DNA from: Clostridiaceae bacterium
GTDB taxonomy: Bacteria > Bacillota > Clostridia > Lachnospirales > Lachnospiraceae
NCBI GenBank assembly: GCA_910575585.1
Contig: CAJTGF010000045.1
Location: 2,822 to 43,745, forward strand
Length of the DNA stretch: 40,924 bases
Reading direction: 5' to 3'
The position numbers and the translations under genes are program-made. Position 1 is the first letter of the stretch. Each line of letters begins with the position of its first letter. The notes under the pieces are model-generated. The model worked only from the letters and a program-made list of their open reading frames with translations, ran no database searches and had not been told where the DNA came from. Shown here one piece after another: positions 22,843 through 30,713 of the stretch.

Positions 22843-23469
22843 TCAGGTATGTATCCCATAATACGCCTTCTCCAGATTCTCCCGGCCGTGGAGGATAACA
22901 CCTCCGCAGATACCGTTCCCATAGGGCGTCTGTTCCTGGAAGAAAAAGCTGTACGGTTCAAAATCATCATACACCGTGATCTGCCTGCTGCCTTTCCATC
23001 TCAGAAAATGGTCTGCCAGGAACTTCCCCAGTTTTTTCCGCAATGCCTTCGTCTCCGCCACTGCTTTCAGATTTCTCCTGCTCTGAAATTCTATCTTTAG
23101 TCTGCCGTCTTCCTCCAGGGACAACATCTTTATCTGCATACCGTCCTCCCGGCTCTGCTTTATGGAACTTTTAAATTTCTCATAGGAAAGCCGTACTGTT
23201 TCCGTCCTGCCGGACACCTTCCCTCCCCCTGCGTCACTGAGCCAGGTAAATTCTATTTCCAGAATCTCCGCCTGCTCGAAAGACTTCCGTAATGACACTT
23301 TTGCAAAGGAACGGATATCGGATACCGTCATATATCGTCTTTCTTCCAGTTCCAGCAGCTCTTTCTCCGTAAGGACAAAGCCCTGGGGAGAGTGGCAATC
23401 TTTAGAGAACGTCCGCAGGGTAATGCAGTCCTCGGATGCGGATAGTTTTATCATCGTCCTGTTATTCAT
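22843..23469 (-). CDS. Hypothetical element protein, 208 aa
   Basis: I do not recognise this gene by family. ATG 23469 was chosen over the longer frame to 23568 because GGAGGCTATAAG precedes it. The product has no membrane segment. It alternates strands and charged helices: TMIKLSASEDCITLRTF, FVLTEKELLELEERRYMTVS, ILEIEFTWLSDAGGGK and KLGKFLADHFLRWKGSRQIT, ending in a Gly/aromatic-rich stretch. The mid part is basic and could bind nucleic acid, but that is only a guess. It lies between the ligase gene and the parM terminator, probably as the last gene of the ligase unit. Confidence 0.6.
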   Translation of the reverse strand: MNNRTMIKLSASEDCITLRTFSKDCHSPQGFVLTEKELLELEERRYMTVSDIRSFAKVSLRKSFEQAEILEIEFTWLSDAGGGKVSGRTETVRLSYEKFKSSIKQSREDGMQIKMLSLEEDGRLKIEFQSRRNLKAVAETKALRKKLGKFLADHFLRWKGSRQITVYDDFEPYSFFFQEQTPYGNGICGGVILHGRENLEKAYYGIHT

Positions 23470-23564
23470 CTTATAGCCTCCTTCCAAACAGGGGAGAGCG
23501 TCTGTTCCCTCTCCCCGTATACTATGATTTACTTGTTTCTGGCCGCAGTCTGTTAAGGGGTATT

Positions 23565-25580
23565 TCACTCGCCTGCCATCTGGAAAAACTGTGCCGGCGT
23601 CAGGATCTTTATCCCCAGTTCCCTTGCCTTTGCCAGCTTGCTCCCGGCATTTTCCCCGCAGACCAGGTAATCCGTCTTTTTGCTCACCGAACTCCCGGCA
23701 TGGGCGCCCAGGGATTCAATCTTTTCATTGATGCCGCTGCGGGTATAGGGTTCCACCTTTCCAGTCACCACGATAGTCATTCCCACAAAAGGATTCTCCT
23801 GTACTGCAGCCGTATTGTTCTCCACTGTCCTTTTTTCGATATGTAACATTTGCTGTAATACCTCCCATACATACAGATTTTCTTCATCATAAAACCACTC
23901 ATGGATATTGTTATGCAGGGTATCCCCAAAATCAGGGAGCTGCGTAAAATCATACTGGTGATGCACCGCGTCCTCAAATTCCTCCAGGTCGCTGTGGAAC
24001 ACCCTGGCAAGAGTCCAGCTGGCCGTATTTCCCACCATAGGGATATCCATGGCGATCAGATACCGCTCAAAAGTGGTATTCCTGCTGCCCTGGATGGCAT
24101 CCCACAGGCGCTGCCAGGATTTCTCCCCGAAGCCTTCCATATTTACAATCTCGTTCCTGTGTCTGTCAAGCCCATAGATATCCATGTAGGTGTGAATCCA
24201 CCCTTTTCCAATGAATTTCTCTAAAGTGGCCTCGGACAGACCTTCGATGTTCATAGCTTTCTGGCTGACAAAATGCACGAACTGGCGCAGGCGCCTGGTC
24301 TCACAGTTCTGGTTGTCGCAGAACAGAATCTTAGTAATCTTATCTTTCCCATTCTCTACGGAACGGCTCTCGTGGATGCGGGCAGGCTCCCCACAGCAGG
24401 GACACCTTTCTGGTACGGCCTGCCCCATCACGAAACGGCCGCGGTCCAGATTTTCCTCCACATGGGGAATAATCATGTTCCGCTTGCTGACCAGTATCCG
24501 GCAGCCGGGCATCAGCTCCATCCCTTCAATAAAGGAAAGGTTGTGCAGGCTTGCCTTGGATACCTCGCATCCGTCTATCTCCACCGGCTGAAAAACTGCC
24601 ACCGGTGAGATCTCCCCGGAACGGGAAGGATTCCACTCAATCAAGAGCAGCTTTGTCTCGTGGAGTTCATCCCCAAATTTAAAGGCCAGTCCGTCCTTAT
24701 AGTGGTGTCCTGTCCTGCCGCAGGACCGGGAAAAGGCAATGTCGTTATAGGAGGCCACGATCCCGTCAATGGGGATGTCATTGTCCTCTGCAAACTGCCG
24801 CAGATTCCCGATGCCGTCCGCCATCTCCTGGCTGGTCAGCTTCCTCCTGCTGATGACAAATTTACAGACCTGGAAGCCCAGTTCCGGGAGTTTCCGCAGT
24901 TTCTGGGATTTTGATCCCATTTCCTGAAATCCTTCCACCACGGCAAAGGGCATGAACATCACCCTGCGCTCCCGGCAGACCGCCGCATCCAGAAGACGCA
25001 CGGAGCCGGCAGCCAGATTCCTTCCGTTCTTGTAACGCTCACCGCTGCTGTCCGTCAGGGTTTCCTGCAGTTTCAAAAAATCACCGGGGCGGATGAACGC
25101 CTCCCCGCTCACCACCAGACGTTCCTTGTGGGGAATGTGCTGTGGTATCCCGGAAATGCCCCGGACATTGTGTGTCACCACTTCGCCGGTATCTCCGTCA
25201 CCACGGGTGGCAGCCTCGGCCAGTTTCCCGTCCTCATAAGTCAGCTTGACCGTCAGGCCGTCCAGCTTCAGCATCAAAAGAATCTGATGCTCCCCTGCAA
25301 AGGAGACCAGTTCCTCCACGCTTTTTGTCTTGTCCAGTGAAAGCAGCGGGATCGGATGGTTTGTCTTTTTAAGCGCACTGACTGCCTGAAAGCCCACTGT
25401 ATGCGTGGGGGAATCAGCCATCCAAATCCCCGTTTCCTTCTCCAATGCCGCCAGTTCGTCATACATCCGGTCATAGACTTCATCCGAAACGGACGGGGCA
25501 TTGCTGTTATAATATTCATCCCTGTACCGGTTTAACTGTGCGGTCAATTCCTGTATTTTTTCCCATGCGTTCTGTGCCAT
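23565..25580 (-). CDS. ligA: NAD-dependent DNA ligase
   Basis: This 671-residue enzyme seals DNA nicks using NAD. It shows the family order: NAD-binding Ia-like start (RYRDEYYNSNAPSVSDEVYD), adenylation motif KLDG with Lys105, TRGDGDTGEVVTHNVR, OB-fold, a four-cysteine zinc finger (CPCCGEPARI, then FCDNQNCETRRL), helix-hairpin-helix repeats (NIEGLSEATLEKFIG and later) and a C-terminal BRCT domain at about 594-671 (GMTIVVTGKVEPYTRSGINE). The length is close to that of housekeeping LigA, but several motifs are divergent (KLDG rather than KIDG), and it lies among plasmid-like maintenance genes, so it is an element copy. It directly follows the 107-aa gene. An intact ligase implies self-sufficiency in DNA processing. 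Confidence 0.93.
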   Translation of the reverse strand: MAQNAWEKIQELTAQLNRYRDEYYNSNAPSVSDEVYDRMYDELAALEKETGIWMADSPTHTVGFQAVSALKKTNHPIPLLSLDKTKSVEELVSFAGEHQILLMLKLDGLTVKLTYEDGKLAEAATRGDGDTGEVVTHNVRGISGIPQHIPHKERLVVSGEAFIRPGDFLKLQETLTDSSGERYKNGRNLAAGSVRLLDAAVCRERRVMFMPFAVVEGFQEMGSKSQKLRKLPELGFQVCKFVISRRKLTSQEMADGIGNLRQFAEDNDIPIDGIVASYNDIAFSRSCGRTGHHYKDGLAFKFGDELHETKLLLIEWNPSRSGEISPVAVFQPVEIDGCEVSKASLHNLSFIEGMELMPGCRILVSKRNMIIPHVEENLDRGRFVMGQAVPERCPCCGEPARIHESRSVENGKDKITKILFCDNQNCETRRLRQFVHFVSQKAMNIEGLSEATLEKFIGKGWIHTYMDIYGLDRHRNEIVNMEGFGEKSWQRLWDAIQGSRNTTFERYLIAMDIPMVGNTASWTLARVFHSDLEEFEDAVHHQYDFTQLPDFGDTLHNNIHEWFYDEENLYVWEVLQQMLHIEKRTVENNTAAVQENPFVGMTIVVTGKVEPYTRSGINEKIESLGAHAGSSVSKKTDYLVCGENAGSKLAKARELGIKILTPAQFFQMAGE

Positions 25581-25904
25581 TTAAGCCACCTCCTGCCCTG
25601 TGATATGGAAGGACATAACCAAAAATTCTTCGGTATGTTCTTTGCCTTTGCAGTAGATACTGCAGATGTCGTCATGAAACTCCCAGTCGGAGGCACTACA
25701 CCACCAGAGAACAAATCCCTTTCCATCATTTGCCAAGCTCACTTTATGGTCTGGCTCATCTGGGACGATACTGTAAAAGCCTTGGGTATTTGCCATCGTA
25801 ACCTTGCGTTTCTGCCCTGTAAATTCCGGCCTGCAGTGAACAAGAATCTCCAAACAGGTTCCCTTCTTTATGGTCTTTTTTAACTGATTCAGATTTTTTA
25901 CCAT
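25581..25904 (-). CDS. Hypothetical small protein, 107 aa
   Basis: I do not recognise a family. ATG 25904 follows AAAGGAGATAAGT. The stop is directly adjacent to the ligase ATG (no gap), and the GGAGG of the ligase lies within its last codons, so translation is coupled. The product is a compact alpha/beta protein: KNLNQLKKTIKKGTCLEIL, YSIVPDEPDHKVSLANDG, FVLWWCSASDWEFHDD and CSIYCKGKEHTEEFLVMSF, with five Cys or paired aromatic residues. There is no signal or membrane segment. Similar small proteins are common in Firmicute element backbones. The coupling suggests a role with ligase or replication, which is inference only. Confidence 0.6.
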   Translation of the reverse strand: MVKNLNQLKKTIKKGTCLEILVHCRPEFTGQKRKVTMANTQGFYSIVPDEPDHKVSLANDGKGFVLWWCSASDWEFHDDICSIYCKGKEHTEEFLVMSFHITGQEVA

Positions 25905-25940
25905 ACTTATCTCCTTTCCGTTTCAATGTTTAACTTTATG

Positions 25941-25977
25941 AAAAGAAAGCGGATACCATAAAGACATCCGCTTTCTT
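25941..25977 (-). terminator. Intrinsic terminator after pcfJ
   Basis: AAGAAAGCGGAT and ATCCGCTTTCTT are perfect 12-bp arms around an 11-base loop. On the minus strand the 3' arm runs into TTTTC. It separates PcfJ from the 107-aa gene and ligase, implying a further promoter or read-through. Confidence 0.75.
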
Positions 25978-25979
25978 AC

Positions 25980-27995
25980 CTATGCAGCCGCCGCAAGTGC
26001 GGGGGCATGCAGAATCTCTTTTTCCCATACATCCAGGAATCTCCTGACTGCGGGGGAAGGGGACTGATTGCCATAACAACGAGCCTGCGCCAATTCCCCA
26101 TTTTGAATCTCAACGGTACAGAGAGATTTACTCTGTTCACTGGCTTTCCGGACAAACAGGATGGTACTTTCCCTCTTAACAACCTTCTTTACATAGCTTC
26201 CTACACAATGATGCAGGTTCTGCCCTTCTTCCAAAATCTCCTTTGCAGTATGGGGAAGGAGTACAACAAACCCATATTTTACAAAATGATACTGCTGATT
26301 CATCTCCTCAAACTGTTTCTGTATCTGCCTGTCATAGACCAAGGCCTGCTCTTTGTCCGAAATATCATTCACCTTGTCATGGGCTTTCTTTAAATCAGCC
26401 GGAAAAAGGACAAAACTGTTTTTCAGATCTAATTCCAGTCCTTCGCTCATGCACAGGTAATCCCGGTAATCTGTCAGGATATCTTCCATTTTGTAATATC
26501 CACCACTCTGATAGGGGCTCTTTTTACAAAACCTGGCATACTGTTCATTGACATATTTCATCAGCTTATAGGGAGTCATATGCTTTAATGGAACAAGTAT
26601 ATTTTCTGACCTGCTGATACTATAATTCCCACACCAGCGCAGCAGTTCTTCATCCAGCTCCACATTCGCATGAATAAGCGCTTTGATCAGTTTCATCTGG
26701 CCAAGCCCCGGATTTATCCTCTGGAGCAGGGAAAGGTGGCTTTTATCGAGCCCAAGCACTTCCTTTAAATTCTTCCCCTTTGGATTAAACCCGGAGTCTG
26801 AACTATAATAATGATTATCATACGCAACACTCTCAGCCAGGCGATACAGATGAAGCTTTACCAGATATTCCAGCATCGGGTAACGATTGTACCGCACTAA
26901 ATACTGGATAGCATAAAGGGGTTCCTTTACCGCCAGATAGAATTCTTTTAACTGGGAATACTGCCACGGCGATCCTTTTAACACTTTATCCAAGTTTTTC
27001 TCATACAGGAAACCTGTCTGGTCAGCTTCAAAGTTGTACTTCCACCTGCTGAATACAGGGCGGCTGCCCGGCTGCCACGGGGTAAGGCTGTTCCTGTTTC
27101 CATAGCTGTAATAATAGCATTCTTCGGAGATGTTCCCGGTATCATCCCAGGAAAGGAATGTCCTGGCATTCTCATAAACACTTATATACGGTTTCCTTTC
27201 ATCCCCATACTGAAAATAGCTTTTCAGGAACCTCATTACAATTTCGTTTCCAGAAGTGCGCTGGATAACCTGCAGTGTATCCCGGTCAATGATCATCCCA
27301 CGTTTTCCACGGCTCTTAAAGGTTACCTTCGCCTTACATACAGGGCATGCCCCTTTTTCATTATGCCTCACGCCTGTCACAAGAACTTCAGTTTTACATG
27401 CGCTGCAGAATCCCTCCATATCCGTCCTCTTCCTGTTATAAGAATAAAAAAGATAATGCGGCATAATCTCCCGGTCAATCATCTTCCTGATATTTCTGGG
27501 AAGGGCAGGGACTGTCTTCATTCTCTCACGGATTTCTTTTTCTTTTTTTAATTTCCGCTCCCGCTGTCTTTTTTCGCTGATGTCACTCTGCAAATAATAC
27601 AGGCTGGTAAAACCTTTAGCGGCTTTCCGTTTACAAAACTTTGTCACACGTTCCTCATCGCCGGCCATATAAAAGGCACACTGCCTGCTGAAATCATAAT
27701 CCCTCTGCAGGTTACAAAAGGCGGCCGCACTCCAACGGGTGCCTCCATCCTCTCTGCGGCACAAAGTGACGTACTCTGTCCTGCTCTGGAACATGGTCAA
27801 GACAGGCTTAAAATTACCTGCTGCTGCCTGCTCTCTTAGATAGATATACAATACCAGAAGCCGTTTCCCACCGATATTTTTCACTGATGTCCGCACAATG
27901 TACTTCACTTCCTCCGCATGGAGCAGCCCGTGATTCTGGTTCATTTTCAACTCCGGATCTGCAAATTTCCGGCATTCTCTTTTATTTATCTTCAT
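25980..27995 (-). CDS. PcfJ-like protein
   Basis: This 671-residue protein belongs to the PcfJ-like group known from conjugative plasmids and elements, usually next to PcfK. Visible features are a treble-clef type zinc site with Cys pairs (FCSACKTE near 197-200 and ACPVCKAK near 217-220), a long helical middle part with many aromatic residues, and the conserved C-terminal block ILEEGQNLHHCVGSYVKKVV, then STILFVRK and CTVEIQNGELAQARCYGNQS, which identifies the family. The second ATG (27995) was chosen because AGGAGG lies eight bases upstream of it and only two before the first (28001). It follows the PcfK gene closely. The exact biochemical role is not established in my knowledge. Confidence 0.85.
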   Translation of the reverse strand: MKINKRECRKFADPELKMNQNHGLLHAEEVKYIVRTSVKNIGGKRLLVLYIYLREQAAAGNFKPVLTMFQSRTEYVTLCRREDGGTRWSAAAFCNLQRDYDFSRQCAFYMAGDEERVTKFCKRKAAKGFTSLYYLQSDISEKRQRERKLKKEKEIRERMKTVPALPRNIRKMIDREIMPHYLFYSYNRKRTDMEGFCSACKTEVLVTGVRHNEKGACPVCKAKVTFKSRGKRGMIIDRDTLQVIQRTSGNEIVMRFLKSYFQYGDERKPYISVYENARTFLSWDDTGNISEECYYYSYGNRNSLTPWQPGSRPVFSRWKYNFEADQTGFLYEKNLDKVLKGSPWQYSQLKEFYLAVKEPLYAIQYLVRYNRYPMLEYLVKLHLYRLAESVAYDNHYYSSDSGFNPKGKNLKEVLGLDKSHLSLLQRINPGLGQMKLIKALIHANVELDEELLRWCGNYSISRSENILVPLKHMTPYKLMKYVNEQYARFCKKSPYQSGGYYKMEDILTDYRDYLCMSEGLELDLKNSFVLFPADLKKAHDKVNDISDKEQALVYDRQIQKQFEEMNQQYHFVKYGFVVLLPHTAKEILEEGQNLHHCVGSYVKKVVKRESTILFVRKASEQSKSLCTVEIQNGELAQARCYGNQSPSPAVRRFLDVWEKEILHAPALAAAA

Positions 27996-28007
27996 CTGCA
28001 TTTCCTC

Positions 28008-28961
28008 CTATCCTGCAAGGCCTGCCAGAGTCATCTGTTCAAACTGCCCGCCATCTGCTCCTTTCTCCTGCGGTTTCTTTTCCTCCTTTTTCCCATTCTT
28101 CTCTTTTCCTGCGGTTTTCTTTCCCACAGTTTTTGTGCTTTTGGCCTTCCCATTGGATTTCCCGTTATATGCCCTGGGAACAAATTTCTCCTCCTTTTCC
28201 TGATCTTCCTTTGCGTCCGGATCACGGAAATATTCCTCCGCCCACTGATAGCACAGATCATCCGGCACGTCACTTCCATAAACGCCGTTTTCCGGCTTGA
28301 TATCATTATCCTTCATCTCCTGCTCCACAAACTCCCTGGCTTTCCGGTTGATATAGAAAAAGCAGTGGATCATGGTCTTGCGGGGATGCATGGTCAGTCT
28401 GGAAAAATCCGGATCCTCCAGGCATAGAGTCTGGATATACTCTGACACGCACTCTTTCATATTCCGGCGGGTAAGCCTTTCCGTATCGGCTCCCACACGT
28501 TTCATGGCCTGTGCGGTCACTTCCTCGTCACTCAGGGAAGACAGTCTGGCAAGCTGTGCCTTTTCCGCATCCTTCTTTGCCTGCTGCCTGGCTTCCCATT
28601 CCGCTTTCCGTCTGGCCTCTGCCGCTTCATGCTCCTCACGTTTTTTATCTTCTGCTTCCTCTCTCTCCTTCTCTGGTTCCCCGGTTTCTTCTGCCCCATC
28701 GGTTTCCGGGCCGGCGCTTTCTTCTGCGTCCTCCCACGCTCCGTCTGAAACAGTTTCTTCCTGGGCCGGAAGAGAAGCCGCATCCGGTTCCTGCCCGTCT
28801 GAATCAAAGGGGTTCTCCCCAAACGCATCCATGCTGTCCATAAAACCATCGGGCAGCCCGTTTTCTCCCTTTCCGGAATCTCCTGCCGGCAATCCAGTTT
28901 CCTCAAAAGGGTTTTCTTCCATACACACTTCCATGTTCATATCCTCAAACGCACTACTCAT
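28008..28961 (-). CDS. PcfK-like protein (AcrIIA9-related family)
   Basis: This 317-residue protein has an acidic, low-complexity N-terminus (about 1-125), a coiled-coil of alternating Arg/Lys/Glu/Ala (EAARRKAEWEARQQAKKDAE), a compact domain at about 160-265 (MKECVSEYIQTLCLEDPDFS, FYINRKAREFVEQEMKD, VYGSDVPDDLCYQWAEEYF) and a basic Lys-rich tail. The compact domain follows the PcfK-like pattern. Some members of that family were reported as Cas9 inhibitors (AcrIIA9), so an anti-CRISPR function is possible but not shown here. ATG 28961 follows AAAGGAG at seven bases; upstream frame codons lack support. It lies 12 bases from pcfJ, the usual order. Confidence 0.75.
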   Translation of the reverse strand: MSSAFEDMNMEVCMEENPFEETGLPAGDSGKGENGLPDGFMDSMDAFGENPFDSDGQEPDAASLPAQEETVSDGAWEDAEESAGPETDGAEETGEPEKEREEAEDKKREEHEAAEARRKAEWEARQQAKKDAEKAQLARLSSLSDEEVTAQAMKRVGADTERLTRRNMKECVSEYIQTLCLEDPDFSRLTMHPRKTMIHCFFYINRKAREFVEQEMKDNDIKPENGVYGSDVPDDLCYQWAEEYFRDPDAKEDQEKEEKFVPRAYNGKSNGKAKSTKTVGKKTAGKEKNGKKEEKKPQEKGADGGQFEQMTLAGLAG

Positions 28962-29040
28962 ATCTGCTCTCCTTTCGTCAAAAAAGGCACGGAGCGGGTA
29001 ATCCCATTCCATGCCATTGCTGCTGTCCGCCTCCATCCCT

Positions 29041-30660
29041 TCATTTTTTCGCAAGAAAGGGGGAGAAGCGCACAGGTTCAAATGTCCTGCCGTCTATGTA
29101 GAAATAGCGGCGGCCTGTTCCATCGTCCAGCTCCACCACATCCGAAGATGCAAGGGGGCGTCCTCTGTAGCCTTCCGGCACCTGGTTTCCGTAATGCGCC
29201 GAAATCTGTTCCAGTATTTCCGTATCTTTCCATTCTTCCGGGCAGGCAAGCTCCGAATCGCACACCAGCCGGTATTCCGAAGCCGGGGGCTGCTCATACC
29301 CGGCCCTGTGCAGATCCCGGATTCCCTTAAAAGCAAACGGGATGGTATCTTGGCCTGCGTCAAAGCAAAGCTGGTAAATGCGGAACCTGTATCTGCGGTG
29401 GGGGAAATCCAGAAGGACTTCTGGCAATCCCTTTCCCTCCTGACCAAAAAGCGCCCTGCCTTTCTGTAAATTCTGGTCTCCGCCTTCTTTCTGCTGTTTT
29501 TCTCTCCGGAGCGCAAGCTGCCAGTCGTCAATCCCCTTGTAATTGGGATTCCAGGCCAGCCTCCGGCACTCCATGCCCTGCTGTCTTGCCAGCAGGTAGA
29601 TTTTGGAGCTTCCTTTTGCAATCATCTCGTTGCTGTACTTGTCCATGTCGTGGGCCTCGATGATCAATTCCGTACCGTTCTGCGCCAAAAGCCCGAACAG
29701 AGGCCCAAGCTGCGCTACATTGTTTGCCCCTGCCACCGCCAAAAAAGAACGGTTCAGCAGTACATGGGCAATGTCCGCTTTCAGTATCCCCTCCGTGACA
29801 TAGATAGTCCGGGCAAAGGGATTCCCTATGAAATGCACCGGGCTCCCGGAAGTGACTCCCATATTTTTCGTGGAGGAGGAAAGCCAGATGTATTTGGTCC
29901 CGGCTTTCTCCGGCGGGTCATCCTTATCCTTAAAGGGAACATCCAGGAGGATCTGCATCCCCCGGATCAGCCCGTCAATGCCGATGGCCGGTATCAGGAT
30001 GCCCGCCGTGCGGCTGCCAAACTTTGCAGTCCAGTATCCGCCCTCATGGAGATAGAACCCTGGAACTCCCTCCACCTTACATCCCTGCTTCATCAGCCTC
30101 TCCGTCAGGGAGCGGCACAGAAAATAGGGCGGGGTACTCTTAAACCCCAGGCTGTCGATCTGTTCATCCGAAAGCCCCCGCTTCTCCGAGCGCAGGTGCG
30201 CCCGGTGTGCGGAAGTCAGGGACAGCATTTCCAGCAGCAGGGAATAGGTCTGGTGTATCTCCTGGGGGCCAGCACGCTCCGCCTGGGAAATTCCGGTTTC
30301 CTTTTGGCTGCCGGCGCAAAGGTTCCCTGACGGAACCCCTGCGCCGGGATTTATGTTCTCTGCCTGCCCGTATCCCCAGGAAGTATCCCCCGCCTGGAGC
30401 GCGTCACAGATTTCCTGATAGGCTTCGGAATTGGTGGTATTGTTGACCCTTGCGTACAGGTTCAGCATCCCCCCGTGTTCGCCGCAGTAGTTGCACCGCC
30501 ACACGTTCTTGATAAAATTGACATTCATCTTCCCTCTCCGGTCGCCGCAGAACGGGCAGTCCGTATAGGCGCTGTCCGCCTGCCTGCGCCGGATATGCAA
30601 ATGCAGCAGTTCCACCACATCCATGATCCCGAACGGGAAATCCTGTGAAAACGAGCCCAT
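29041..30660 (-). CDS. DnaG-like primase (zinc finger + TOPRIM) fused to a YodL-type domain
   Basis: This 539-residue protein starts with a primase zinc ribbon: TDCPFCGDRRGKMNVNF and VWRCNYCGEHGGMLNLYAR (Cys35, 38, 56, 59). A TOPRIM part follows, with IYVTEGILKADIAHVLL and LIIEAHDMDKYSNEM. So it should make RNA primers for element replication. The C-terminal 110 residues (YRFRIYQLCFDAGQ, SEYRLVCDSELACPEEW, GYRGRPLASSDVVELDDGTG, YFYIDGRTFEPVRF) match the YodL domain of polyvalent mobile-element proteins, thought to be delivered with the DNA during conjugation. GGAGG precedes ATG 30660 at nine bases; GTG 30669 is too close to it. It lies between PcfK and the low-complexity protein. Confidence 0.82.
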   Translation of the reverse strand: MGSFSQDFPFGIMDVVELLHLHIRRRQADSAYTDCPFCGDRRGKMNVNFIKNVWRCNYCGEHGGMLNLYARVNNTTNSEAYQEICDALQAGDTSWGYGQAENINPGAGVPSGNLCAGSQKETGISQAERAGPQEIHQTYSLLLEMLSLTSAHRAHLRSEKRGLSDEQIDSLGFKSTPPYFLCRSLTERLMKQGCKVEGVPGFYLHEGGYWTAKFGSRTAGILIPAIGIDGLIRGMQILLDVPFKDKDDPPEKAGTKYIWLSSSTKNMGVTSGSPVHFIGNPFARTIYVTEGILKADIAHVLLNRSFLAVAGANNVAQLGPLFGLLAQNGTELIIEAHDMDKYSNEMIAKGSSKIYLLARQQGMECRRLAWNPNYKGIDDWQLALRREKQQKEGGDQNLQKGRALFGQEGKGLPEVLLDFPHRRYRFRIYQLCFDAGQDTIPFAFKGIRDLHRAGYEQPPASEYRLVCDSELACPEEWKDTEILEQISAHYGNQVPEGYRGRPLASSDVVELDDGTGRRYFYIDGRTFEPVRFSPFLAKK

Positions 30661-30713
30661 CGCCTGCACCCTCCTTCCTTGCTGTCTTCTTTTGTGCGCT
30701 CCATTGCCTGCCT

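Noticed and set aside
28372-29001. Ser/Ala-rich plus-strand frame opposite pcfK
   Set aside because: It is the complement of the acidic low-complexity part of pcfK, with no independent support.
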